Assembly (NCBI RefSeq): GCF_003994415.1
Contig: NZ_CP034689.1
Coordinates: forward strand, 1,798,001 to 1,862,000
DNA: 64,000 bases
Reading direction: 5' to 3'
Source of the DNA: Achromobacter spanius
GTDB lineage: Bacteria > Pseudomonadota > Gammaproteobacteria > Burkholderiales > Burkholderiaceae_B
Shown here: positions 43,123 to 51,347 of the stretch, in pieces
How the letters are laid out: each line of letters starts with the position of its first letter
Numbering within the stretch: position 1 is the first letter of the stretch
Notes under the pieces: model-generated
What the model saw: the letters and a program-made list of their open reading frames with translations, nothing else
Told to the model about the DNA's origin: nothing
Database searches by the model: none
Translations under genes and position numbers: made by a program

Positions 43123-43944
43123 ATGACTGTTTCAACCTTGCCCGTCCAACTGGAAGCCGTCATCTTTGACTGGGCCGGCACGCTGGTCGATTTCGGCTCG
43201 TTTGCGCCCACCAAGGTGTTCGTGGACGCCTTCTCGCAGTTCGGCATGGAGGTGTCGCTGAAGGAAGCCCGCGGCCCCATGGGCATGGGCAAGTGGGACC
43301 ATATCCGCGCCCTGTGCGACCAGCCCGCCATCGCCAGCCAGTACCAGGCCCAGTTCGGCCGCCTGCCTTCCGATGACGACGTGACCGCCATCTACGATCG
43401 CTTCCTGCCGATGCAACTGGAAAAGGTGGCGCAATATTCAGCGGCCATTCCGGGCGCGGCGGAATTGCTGCGCGCCCTGCGCCAACGCGGCTTGAAGATC
43501 GGCTCGTGCTCGGGCTACCCCGGCAGCGTCATGCGCCGCGTGGTTGAACGGGCCGCCTCCGAGGGCCTGGAGCCGGACTGCATCGTGGCTAGCGACGATG
43601 TGCCGCGCGCGCGTCCGGCGCCTGCGATGGCCTTGAAAAACGTGGTCGAGCTGGGGCTGTCGGACGTGGCCGGCTGCATCAAGGTTGACGACACCGCCCC
43701 TGGTATCGAGGAAGGGCGCCGCGCCGGCATGTGGACGGTGGGGCTCCTGCTGTCCGGCAATGCCGCCGGCCTTACCTTGGATGAATACCTGAGCCTGGAT
43801 GAGAACGACCGCGAGCGCGCCCGGGTTGAGGCTCGCGCTGAGCTGTCTTCCGCGCACCCCCATTACCTGATCGACACGGTGGCCGACCTGCCCGCCGTGA
43901 TCACCGATATCGAAGCCCGACTGGCGCGAGGCGATCGACCCTGA
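43123..43944 (+). CDS. phnX: Phosphonoacetaldehyde hydrolase (phosphonatase)
   Basis: 273 residues from ATG 43123 (AGGA eight bases upstream); ATG 43114 is also possible. A HAD-superfamily enzyme that cleaves the C-P bond of phosphonoacetaldehyde to acetaldehyde and phosphate. The nucleophile Asp is in VIFDWAGTLVDFG; the Schiff-base lysine is in PMGMGKWDHIRALC, the diagnostic phosphonatase cap residue. IGSCSGYPGSVM and VKVDDTAPGIEEGRRAGMW match the family. It sits between transporter genes. The usual partner phnW is absent. Confidence 0.96.
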   Translation: MTVSTLPVQLEAVIFDWAGTLVDFGSFAPTKVFVDAFSQFGMEVSLKEARGPMGMGKWDHIRALCDQPAIASQYQAQFGRLPSDDDVTAIYDRFLPMQLEKVAQYSAAIPGAAELLRALRQRGLKIGSCSGYPGSVMRRVVERAASEGLEPDCIVASDDVPRARPAPAMALKNVVELGLSDVAGCIKVDDTAPGIEEGRRAGMWTVGLLLSGNAAGLTLDEYLSLDENDRERARVEARAELSSAHPHYLIDTVADLPAVITDIEARLARGDRP

Positions 43945-44086
43945 GCGCAAACCCTCTGCCTTGAGGCCATCCGCCCGGCGTAGCCGGACGTAGTTCCACT
44001 TTTCGTTTTACCGCGACCGCGGTCGGCAATGTCCGACCGTGGCGGCGACCTTCACCCTTTTTTTCCGCCAATACACGGAGTTACTC

Positions 44087-45109
44087 ATGAATCGCTACAA
44101 GCTGCTTGCCCTGGCCGCCGCCCTGACGGGTGTAATGGGCGCCGCCTCCGCCGAGACCACGTTGACGGTCTACACCGCGCTCGAAGCCGACCAGATCAAG
44201 GTCTACCAAGCCGCGTTCGAAAAGGCCAATCCCGACATCAAGATTCAATGGGTCCGCGATTCCACGGGCATCATCGCCGCCAAGCTGCTGGCCGAAAAAA
44301 GCAACCCCAAGGCGGACGTGATCTGGGGCCTGGCCGGCACGGCGCTGGGCCTGATGGACAAGGAAGGCATGCTGCAACCCTACGCCCCGAAGGGCCTGGA
44401 CCAGATCGCCGCCAACATGCGCGACGCCAAGGCGGAGCCGTCGTGGGTCGGCATGGACGGCTATGCCGCCGCCGTCTGCTTCAACACCATCGAAGCCGAA
44501 AAGCAGAAGCTGCCCAAGCCGACCTCGTGGCAAGACCTGACCAAGCCTGTCTACGCGGGCAAGATCGTCATGCCGAACCCGGCGTCCTCGGGCACGGGCT
44601 TTCTGGACGTCAGCGCCTGGCTGCAGATTTTTGGCGAAGAGAAGGGCTGGGCCTATATGGACGCCCTGCACAAGAACATTGGTTCGTACACGCACTCGGG
44701 CTCCAAGCCGTGCAACATGGCGGCCGCGGGGGAATTCCCGATCGGCGTGTCGTTCGACTACCGCGCGGCCAAGCTGAAGGCCGATGGCGCGCCGGTCGAA
44801 GCCGTATTCCCGTCGGAAGGCCTGGGCTGGGAAGTGGAAGCCACCGCCATCATGAAGGGCACGAAGAACCTGGAAGCCGCCCGCAAGCTGGCCGACTTCT
44901 CGGCCAGCCGCGAGGCCAACGAGCTGTACAAGGCGAACTTCGCGGTGCTGGCGATTCCGTCCATCGCCACGGCCAACCCGAACCTGCCGGCCGACCTGAC
45001 CAAGCGCATGATCAAGAACGACTTCGTGTGGGCCGCCACGAACCGCGAACGCATCATCGCCGAGTGGACCCGCCGCTACGACGGCAAGTCCGAGCCGAAG
45101 AAGAAGTAA
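44087..45109 (+). CDS. phnS: 2-aminoethylphosphonate ABC transporter periplasmic binding protein
   Basis: 340 residues from ATG 44087 (GGAG in front). A signal peptide (LLALAAALTGVMGAASA, cleaved near ASA-ET) leads into a type 2 periplasmic binding fold of the iron/phosphonate kind (LTVYTALEADQIKVYQAAFEK; ADVIWGLAGTALGLM). It fits the PhnS2 group, with the ATPase and permease two to three genes upstream. A 142-base gap before it holds a GACCGCGGTC palindrome at 44015-44024, perhaps allowing separate expression. Confidence 0.88.
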   Translation: MNRYKLLALAAALTGVMGAASAETTLTVYTALEADQIKVYQAAFEKANPDIKIQWVRDSTGIIAAKLLAEKSNPKADVIWGLAGTALGLMDKEGMLQPYAPKGLDQIAANMRDAKAEPSWVGMDGYAAAVCFNTIEAEKQKLPKPTSWQDLTKPVYAGKIVMPNPASSGTGFLDVSAWLQIFGEEKGWAYMDALHKNIGSYTHSGSKPCNMAAAGEFPIGVSFDYRAAKLKADGAPVEAVFPSEGLGWEVEATAIMKGTKNLEAARKLADFSASREANELYKANFAVLAIPSIATANPNLPADLTKRMIKNDFVWAATNRERIIAEWTRRYDGKSEPKKK

Positions 45110-45122
45110 GGCGCTGCCCGCG

Positions 45123-46253
45123 ATGAAAACTTACGACGTGATCGTGGTGGGCGCGGGCATGCTTGGCATCGCCCACGCCTGGGCGGCTGCCAAGCGCGGC
45201 CTGTCGGTGGCGGTCATTGAGCGCAGCCGCCAGGCGCACGGCGCCACCATCCGCAACTTCGGCCAGGTCATCGTGACGGGCCAGCCGCCCGGCATGATGC
45301 TGTCGCACGCGCAACAGGCACGCGAGCTGTGGCTGGAGCTGGCCGCCAAGGCGGGCTTTCATGTGCGGGCCAACGGCGCGCTGGTGCTGGCGCGCAACGC
45401 CGACGAGGCCAGTGTGCTGCAGGAATTCGCCGACATGCGCCTGGCGCAGGAAGGCTATCGCGCCAACCTGCTGTCGGCGCGCGAGGTGGCCGGCCTGTAC
45501 GGCGGACAGCTTGCGCACCATTGCCTGGCGCTGCAGGGGCATGACGACCTGCAGATCTATTCGCGCGAGGCCTTGCCGGCCATGACCCGCTACCTGGCCG
45601 AGTCGCTGGGCGTGACCTTCATTACCGGCACGTTGGCACGCGCCGTGGAAAACGGCCTGGTAGGCACCACGGCCGGCGACTTCCAGGGCAAGCATGTCTT
45701 CGTGTGCCCCGGGCATGATTACCTGACGCTGCTGCCTGAACGCTTCGCGCCGCTGAACCTGGAAGTCTCGCGTTTGCAGATGCTGCGCGCGGCGTTCGAG
45801 ACCAACGCCATCGCCTTGGACCGCCCGGTGCTGACTGGCCTGTCGTGCGTGCATTACGGCGCCTTCTCGGACCTGCCCACGGCGCAAGCGCTGCGCCAGG
45901 TGATCCAGGAACGCACGCCGATGCTGGTTGAAAACGGTATCCACCTGCTGATCAGCCCCACGCCGAATGGCGAGCTGATCATCGGCGATTCGCATCACTA
46001 CGGGCAGGATGCGTTCCCGTTCAACGATGAGGCGGTCGACAACGCCATGCTGGACCTGGCGTCGCAGGCCTTGGGTGCGCGCTTGCGCGTGCTGGAGCGT
46101 TGGCAGGGCGTGTATGGCGCACACGGCCCGGCGCCGTTCTCGGTGATGCCGGTGGACGCGGCCACGACCGTGGCGGTCATGCATTCCGGCGTCGGCATGA
46201 CGGTGGGGCTGGCGATCGGTGAACGCACGGTGGCGGGCGTGATGGGACATTGA
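45123..46253 (+). CDS. FAD-dependent oxidoreductase of phosphonate catabolism (TIGR03364-like)
   Basis: 376 residues, DAO-type flavin amine oxidoreductase. The N-terminal dinucleotide-binding motif VVGAGMLGIAHAWAAAKRGLSV is followed by an acidic ribose ligand (IERS) and the FAD loop GATIRNFGQV; the C terminus has SGVGMTVGLAIGER. It follows phnS by 13 bases. This family recurs in phosphonate operons, and characterised members oxidise aminoethylphosphonate or its N-methyl form to phosphonoacetaldehyde. With PhnX present and PhnW absent, that reaction is the best inference here. Confidence 0.86.
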   Translation: MKTYDVIVVGAGMLGIAHAWAAAKRGLSVAVIERSRQAHGATIRNFGQVIVTGQPPGMMLSHAQQARELWLELAAKAGFHVRANGALVLARNADEASVLQEFADMRLAQEGYRANLLSAREVAGLYGGQLAHHCLALQGHDDLQIYSREALPAMTRYLAESLGVTFITGTLARAVENGLVGTTAGDFQGKHVFVCPGHDYLTLLPERFAPLNLEVSRLQMLRAAFETNAIALDRPVLTGLSCVHYGAFSDLPTAQALRQVIQERTPMLVENGIHLLISPTPNGELIIGDSHHYGQDAFPFNDEAVDNAMLDLASQALGARLRVLERWQGVYGAHGPAPFSVMPVDAATTVAVMHSGVGMTVGLAIGERTVAGVMGH

Positions 46254-46286
46254 CCGGCACCGGCAAGCATTTGCCGCGTGCAATGA

Positions 46287-46320
46287 AAAGGGCCTCGCGA
46301 AAAATTCGCGAGGCCCTTTG
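46287..46320. terminator. Bidirectional terminator between FAD oxidoreductase and Rieske genes
   Basis: A perfect 11-base stem around GGGCCTCGCGA/TCGCGAGGCCC with an AAAAT loop, flanked by A-run and T-run. Confidence 0.9.
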
Positions 46321-46342
46321 CTTTACGGATGCAAGCCCGGGT

Positions 46343-47488
46343 TCAGAGGTCTTGCATGATGCGTCGATACCATTCATGGAAGTGCTGCATGCCGTCTTCC
46401 ATCGGCGACTGATAAGGACCGGCTTCATTCACGCCGCGCAACATCAGGGCTTTGCGGCCGGCGTCCATGCGTTCGGCGATCTCATCGTCTTCGATGGCCG
46501 TCTCCATGTAGGCGGCACGCTGGGCCTCGACGAATTCGCGTTCGAACGCCGAGATTTCCTCGGGGTAGTAGAACTCGACGACGTTCACCGTTTCTTGCGG
46601 GCTCTTCGGGTACAGCGTGGACAGCACCAGCACGTGCGGGTAGAGCTCGATCATGTGGGTCGGAAAATACGTGACCCAGACCGCGCCGAAATCGGGCGCA
46701 TCGCCTTCGCGGAACGACAGCAGGCGGTCGTGCCATTGCTTGTACACGTCTGAACCCGGTTGGGCCAACGCATTGTGCACGCCTACTTTTTGCAGGCTGT
46801 ACCAGTCGTTGAATTCCCAGGTCAGGTCGTCGCAGGTAACGAAACGGCCCAGGCCCGGGTGGAACGGCCCAACGTGGTAGTCCTCAAGGTAGACCTCGAT
46901 GAAGGTCTTCCAGTTGTAGTTGCACTGATGCACTTCAACGTGGTCGAGCACGTAGTCGCCGAAGTTGAACTCGGGGCGCGAGAACAAGGGGGCCATGTCC
47001 GATGCCGGATCGCGCGGGCCTTCAAACAGCAGGCCGTGGCAATCGCGCAGGCGAAACTTCTGCAAATTCATGCAGGGTGTGGTCTCGAACTGAGGCGCGC
47101 CCAACAACTCGCCCTGGTTGTTGTACGTCCAACGGTGCAGCGGGCAGACAATATTGCCGCCGGTTGCCTTCAGATTGCCTTGCGTATTGCAGTTGCCGGC
47201 CACATTGCCGGCTTCGCCGCCCAGCATCAATGCCTGACGGTGGCGGCAGACATTTGAGATGAGTTCAACGCCTTGCTGGTTACGAACCAGCACGCGCCCT
47301 CCGTTCTCTTGGACCAACGACCGCCAATCCCCAATCTCGGGCACTAATTTCTGGTGTCCGACATACTGCGAGGATTGCTTGAAAATGAGTTCTTGCTCGC
47401 GGGCAAAGAGGGCTTCGTCAAAGTAAGCGCTGACGGGTAGCTGGGTGCGAGCTGGCACGACATGTGCCATCCGACCGATGTCGGTCAT
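46343..47488 (-). CDS. Rieske non-heme iron oxygenase, alpha subunit
   Basis: 381 residues from ATG 47488 (GGAGGG upstream). The Rieske 2Fe-2S ligands are CRH and CPLHRW, but the stretch between them is about 31 residues rather than the usual 16 or so; the extra part (GNVAGNCNTQGNLKATGG) adds a cysteine. The catalytic iron site is EDYHVGPFHPG. Relatives act on aromatic rings or quaternary amines; no ferredoxin or reductase gene is adjacent. Its position next to the phosphonate cluster is convergent, so a link is possible but unproven. Confidence 0.86.
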   Translation of the reverse strand: MTDIGRMAHVVPARTQLPVSAYFDEALFAREQELIFKQSSQYVGHQKLVPEIGDWRSLVQENGGRVLVRNQQGVELISNVCRHRQALMLGGEAGNVAGNCNTQGNLKATGGNIVCPLHRWTYNNQGELLGAPQFETTPCMNLQKFRLRDCHGLLFEGPRDPASDMAPLFSRPEFNFGDYVLDHVEVHQCNYNWKTFIEVYLEDYHVGPFHPGLGRFVTCDDLTWEFNDWYSLQKVGVHNALAQPGSDVYKQWHDRLLSFREGDAPDFGAVWVTYFPTHMIELYPHVLVLSTLYPKSPQETVNVVEFYYPEEISAFEREFVEAQRAAYMETAIEDDEIAERMDAGRKALMLRGVNEAGPYQSPMEDGMQHFHEWYRRIMQDL

Positions 47489-47782
47489 GATTCCCTCCGC
47501 TCGGATAAAAAAGCCAGGACGGTTTGAGCTCTGCCTAGCGTTTTTGTTCAAGCCCAGCGTTTTCAGGAAATTGTTCTGAAAACTGCTTGGAGCTCAACGA
47601 TGAGCTTGGCTACATACGTGCTGGCGCGAAGAAAAATCGGTGTCTGGCCGATCAAATAAGCCGTGAATTGTACCCCAAGGGCCTCCCTCACGCCCGCGAA
47701 GATGGACGAGGGTTCGTCCAGTGTTCACGGGGCTTGCCAGCCTGCTGCCAACGTCCGATTAACCCTTCTCGCCGTAGGTCTT

Positions 47783-48793
47783 TCAGACGAGCTTGCGGGT
47801 AGCGGGATGACGCCTCAGCAGCCAGCAACTGGCGGCCGACAAGGCAAAGACCGCAAGGGTCAGCAAGGGCACTGTCCAGGCGTCGCGCGGGTTGCCCGAA
47901 ATGGCGCCCGCCCGGCGTGCCACATCCAGGAACACGGGGTGGATCAGGTAGATGCCGAAGGTCAGGGGCGCCAGGGCGGCCAGGCGCGGCAGCCGGGGCG
48001 TGTCCACGATCCACTGGAACGCGGCCAGTGACATGAACGGCACGGTCAGGCTGAAGTAGTCGTAGAAGTACGTGTCCAGCTTATGGCCATCGGACATCAG
48101 GTTCACGCCCAGGGCGGTGGCGGCCACGCTGGCCAGCAGCACCAGACCCGGCCGGGGAACGCGCATGTCGCCGTCGAAAATCAAGCGGCCGGCCACGAAG
48201 TAGCCCAGATATGGCAGGAACCACGTCAGGAAGAATCCGTGCGGCGCGCCCAGCGCGCGCCGGTACAGCGCGTCCAGGATCGCCACGCCCAGAATGCCCA
48301 CCACCCACAGCGCGCGTCCGCGCGGCGTGCTGCGCGCATACAGCATGCGGGCCAGCGGGGCGAACAGGTACAGGCCCACAATCATGTACAGGTACCAAAG
48401 GTGGTAATACGGTTCACCTTGCGCCACCTTGCGCGGCCAGAACGAAAAATCGATACGGCCGTCGTCCCACCAGTCCAGACCGGTGCGCCAGGCCAGGTAG
48501 AACAACGTCCAGAACAATAGCGGCGCGCAAATACGTGCCATGCGCCGGCTGTAGAACTGGCGGGCGTCCTGCGGCTTGTTCGGGTCCAGCAGCAGAGCGC
48601 CGCTGACCATCACGAACACGGGCACGCACCACCGCGCCGCCGAGTCGTAAAGATTGGCGGCCAGCCACGCGCCCTTGCCGTAGGCAGCCGGGTCACTGAC
48701 GATCAACGCCGCGCTGTGCAACAGGACGACGGCCACGGCCGCCAACCAGCGGGCGGCATCCAGGCGGGCATAACGGTCTTCGGTCAAAGGCAT
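47783..48793 (-). CDS. Acyltransferase 3 family membrane protein
   Basis: 336 residues with about ten membrane helices. The family N terminus RLDAARWLAAVAVVLLHSAAL contains the catalytic-site histidine, and FVMVSGALLL with RRMARICAPLLFWTLFYL follows. Such proteins (for example OafA, WecH) transfer acetyl or succinyl groups to surface polysaccharides or other substrates. It stands alone; the 294 bases between it and the Rieske start hold no gene that I can support. Confidence 0.86.
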   Translation of the reverse strand: MPLTEDRYARLDAARWLAAVAVVLLHSAALIVSDPAAYGKGAWLAANLYDSAARWCVPVFVMVSGALLLDPNKPQDARQFYSRRMARICAPLLFWTLFYLAWRTGLDWWDDGRIDFSFWPRKVAQGEPYYHLWYLYMIVGLYLFAPLARMLYARSTPRGRALWVVGILGVAILDALYRRALGAPHGFFLTWFLPYLGYFVAGRLIFDGDMRVPRPGLVLLASVAATALGVNLMSDGHKLDTYFYDYFSLTVPFMSLAAFQWIVDTPRLPRLAALAPLTFGIYLIHPVFLDVARRAGAISGNPRDAWTVPLLTLAVFALSAASCWLLRRHPATRKLV

Positions 48794-48875
48794 CGGGCTC
48801 CCGCTGGGTGTTTGCTGCTTTTCACCTTAGCAGTCGAGCAGGTACGGCTTCTGTATCCAGCGGTTAGGCAAGGCG

Positions 48876-48913
48876 TAAAAAACCGACAGGCCCCTGGGGG
48901 TGCTGTCGGTGTA
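48876..48913 (-). terminator. Terminator of the Bug-protein gene (minus strand)
   Basis: Read on the minus strand: ACCGACAG, long loop, CTGTCGGT followed by six Ts. About 90 bases past the stop codon, after a first hairpin at 48941-48970. Confidence 0.75.
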
Positions 48914-48940
48914 AAAAGTGGCAGGCGCTTGGCCCGCCGC

Positions 48941-48970
48941 CGTCTCGCGGGCCGGCGGGACCGCGAGACG
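48941..48970. repeat. Perfect 10-bp inverted repeat downstream of the Bug gene
   Basis: CGTCTCGCGG, ten-base loop, CCGCGAGACG. There is no T-run. It may protect the mRNA 3' end or act with the terminator at 48876. Confidence 0.75.
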
Positions 48971-49006
48971 ATTTGTCACGAAACCAGTTGCGCGTGTCGT
49001 ATCGAC

Positions 49007-49975
49007 TTACTGCACGACGATATTGGCTTGCTTGACCAGTTGAGACACGATGGGTTGTTCGGCCTTGATCTGTTTGTCGAGCTCGGCGGCCGTACCCGAA
49101 CGCGGGTCGATGCCCATGTCCAGCATGCGCTTCTTCACGCCTTCATCCTTCAGCGTTTCGGTCAACGCGGCCTGCAGCTTTTCCAGCACCGGAGCCGGCG
49201 TGCCCTTCGGCGCAACAAAGCTGAACCATGCCGTCATGTCGAAGCCTTGATAGCCCTCTTCGGACAAGGTCTTCAGCTTGGGCAGCGTGGCCAGGCGCGA
49301 CGGGCTGGTAATGGCGAACACCTTGACCTTGCCTGCGTCCGCCTGCGGAATGCCGGTGGCGACCATGTCGAAGAACAGGTCCACGTCGCCGCTGATCAGG
49401 GCCGGCAGGGCTTGCGTGGCGCCCTTGAAGGGTACGTGCAGGATGTCGATGCCCGCGCGCGACTTGAACAGTTCACCCGCCAGGTGCGACGAGGTGCCGG
49501 GGCCGAAGGTGGCGAACGTCAGCTTGCCCGGGTTCTGCTTGGCATAGGCCACCACGTCCTGCGTGCTGTTGAAGGGCTGCTTGGGGCTGGACAGCAGCAC
49601 CAGGGGGCCGACGCCCACCATGCCGATACGCGCGAAGCTGTCCGGATCGTAAGGCAGGTCCTTGTACAGATAGCGGTTCGTGACGAGCGTGGAGTTGGTG
49701 GCCATCAGGATGGTGTAGCCGTCCGGCTGCTCGCGCGATACATAGGCCGCGCCAATGGACGTGCCGGCGCCCGCCTTGTTTTCCACGATCATGGACTGGC
49801 CCAGGGTCTTGGCCATGCGTTCAGCCAGGATGCGGGTCAGCACATCGGTGGCGCCACCGGCCGGGAAGGGCGAGATGATCTTGATGGGTCGGGCCGGATA
49901 GGTCTCGGCTTGCGCGCCCAGCGCGGCCGCGCCCAGAACCAAGGTAGCCAGTAGTTTGATGCTCGTGCGAATCAT
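49007..49975 (-). CDS. Tripartite tricarboxylate transporter substrate-binding protein (Bug family)
   Basis: 322 residues from ATG 49975. A signal peptide (IKLLATLVLGAAALGAQA) precedes a Bug fold marked by YPARPIKIISPFPAGGATDVLTR, the loop VENKAGAGTSIGA and FGPGTSSHLAGELFK. Bug proteins are very numerous in Bordetella and relatives and bind small carboxylates; only some work with TctAB membrane partners, and none is near. Divergent from an IclR regulator with an inverted repeat between them. Confidence 0.92.
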   Translation of the reverse strand: MIRTSIKLLATLVLGAAALGAQAETYPARPIKIISPFPAGGATDVLTRILAERMAKTLGQSMIVENKAGAGTSIGAAYVSREQPDGYTILMATNSTLVTNRYLYKDLPYDPDSFARIGMVGVGPLVLLSSPKQPFNSTQDVVAYAKQNPGKLTFATFGPGTSSHLAGELFKSRAGIDILHVPFKGATQALPALISGDVDLFFDMVATGIPQADAGKVKVFAITSPSRLATLPKLKTLSEEGYQGFDMTAWFSFVAPKGTPAPVLEKLQAALTETLKDEGVKKRMLDMGIDPRSGTAAELDKQIKAEQPIVSQLVKQANIVVQ

Positions 49976-50077
49976 GTTTTCCCCTTGAAATCGCGTGCGT
50001 GAGTGGATCGCCGGGCCTGGCTTGGCGGCTGCGCGGTGAAGCGCGTTGTGCTGCTTGCCAGGTCTCCTTGGATGCTT

Positions 50078-50100
50078 TAAATTCCGATAAATGGAATTTA
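50078..50100. promoter_or_regulatory. Probable IclR-type operator, perfect inverted repeat
   Basis: TAAATTCC, 7-base spacer, GGAATTTA, eight perfect base pairs, in the 168-base gap between the divergent Bug and IclR genes. IclR-family regulators commonly bind such short palindromes in the gap that contains their own promoter. Confidence 0.6.
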
Positions 50101-50143
50101 GTTTTGTCATTCGAAATAAACTATAAAAACGAAGCGTAGTGAA

Positions 50144-50998
50144 ATGCAATCTTTTTCTGACTCCAAGCGCGTCGTCCATGCCGCCGCCAAACCGGATGAA
50201 CGGCTGGAATTGAGCCAGCCTGCTCGTCGTAAACGCGCGGCCGGCGTGGGCGAGGGCGCAAGTTCGCCGGATTTCATTACGGCCCTGGCGCGTGGCCTGG
50301 ATGTATTGCGTTGTTTTCGTCATGGCGTGACGGCGCTGGGCAATCTGGACCTGGCGCGCTTGACCGGGCTACCCAAGCCCACCATCAGCCGCATCACGTA
50401 CACACTGACCGAGCTGGGCTACTTGCGCTATCACCCCGACACCGGCAAGTATTCGCCGGGCTATGGCGTGCTGGCGCTGGGCTTCGGCTTGTTGGCCGGG
50501 CTGGAAGTGCGCGAACTGGCCAAGGCGTCGATGAGCGACCTGGCCCGCGACACGGGGGGCGCGGTTGCGCTTGGCGCCTTTGATGGCGACGCCATGACTT
50601 ACGTCGAAGCGATCCACGGCTCGTCGGCCTTGTACCTGCGCCTGCCCGTGGGCTATCGCGCCAGCCTGGACAGCGCCATGGGCCGGGCGTATCTGGCCAG
50701 CCTGCCCGAAGGCGCTTGTGATGACGTGATGGCGCGCCTGGGCCAGGCGGCGCCGCCTGTCGATGCGATTTTGCGCGCGCGTGCCGAACTCCAGGAATCG
50801 GGCTGCTGTTTCGCGCTGGGTGAATGGCAGTCGGGCATCAACGCCGTGGCGGTGCCGTTCACCTCGATTACCGGCGAAGGCGTCTTCGTGATGAGTTGCG
50901 GCGGCCCGGTCAGCCTGCTGCCGGAGCCGGATTTGCGCGCGCGTGTGGGGCCGGCATTGCGGGCCGCGATCGCTGGCTTGGCGGGGGCGCCGGCCTGA
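50144..50998 (+). CDS. IclR-family transcriptional regulator
   Basis: 284 residues. After a basic leader of about 35 residues, the winged HTH spans ITALARGLDVLRCF to LPKPTISRITYTLTELGYL, then the IclR effector domain (GYRASLDSAMGRAYLASLP; GINAVAVPF) completes the family pattern. It probably controls itself and the divergent Bug gene through the palindrome at 50078. Confidence 0.92.
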   Translation: MQSFSDSKRVVHAAAKPDERLELSQPARRKRAAGVGEGASSPDFITALARGLDVLRCFRHGVTALGNLDLARLTGLPKPTISRITYTLTELGYLRYHPDTGKYSPGYGVLALGFGLLAGLEVRELAKASMSDLARDTGGAVALGAFDGDAMTYVEAIHGSSALYLRLPVGYRASLDSAMGRAYLASLPEGACDDVMARLGQAAPPVDAILRARAELQESGCCFALGEWQSGINAVAVPFTSITGEGVFVMSCGGPVSLLPEPDLRARVGPALRAAIAGLAGAPA

Positions 50999-51080
50999 TC
51001 CTTCCCGTGCGTCAGGGTCTGGTTTGGCTATCTCGTACAATTCACAGATTGATCCACCCCTAGCGCCCTCGGAGACCCGT

Positions 51081-51347
51081 TTGGCCAAGTCCGCACAAGC
51101 CGATCCGCAGATTGATGACCGCCCCCTGCCTCAAGATTTCGAAACGGCCCTGGCCGAGTTGGAGTCCTTGGTGGCGGCCATGGAAGACGGCTCGTTGCCG
51201 CTTGAGCAATCACTGACCGCCTACCGGCGCGGTGTGGCGCTGACGCGGGTTTGCCAGGAACGCCTGGCGCAGGCCGAACAGCAGGTCAAGGTTCTGGAAG
51301 GCGACCTGCTGCGCCCGCTGGACCCGGCGGCGCTGGATGACGAATAA
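51081..51347 (+). CDS. xseB: Exodeoxyribonuclease VII small subunit
   Basis: 88 residues from a TTG at 51081 with GGAG six bases upstream; there is no ATG. Small helical subunit of ExoVII with the family core FETALAELESLVAAMEDGSLPLEQSLTAYRRG and CQERLAQAEQQVKVL. It overlaps the ispA start, giving the classic xseB-ispA-dxs operon. Confidence 0.93.
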   Translation: MAKSAQADPQIDDRPLPQDFETALAELESLVAAMEDGSLPLEQSLTAYRRGVALTRVCQERLAQAEQQVKVLEGDLLRPLDPAALDDE

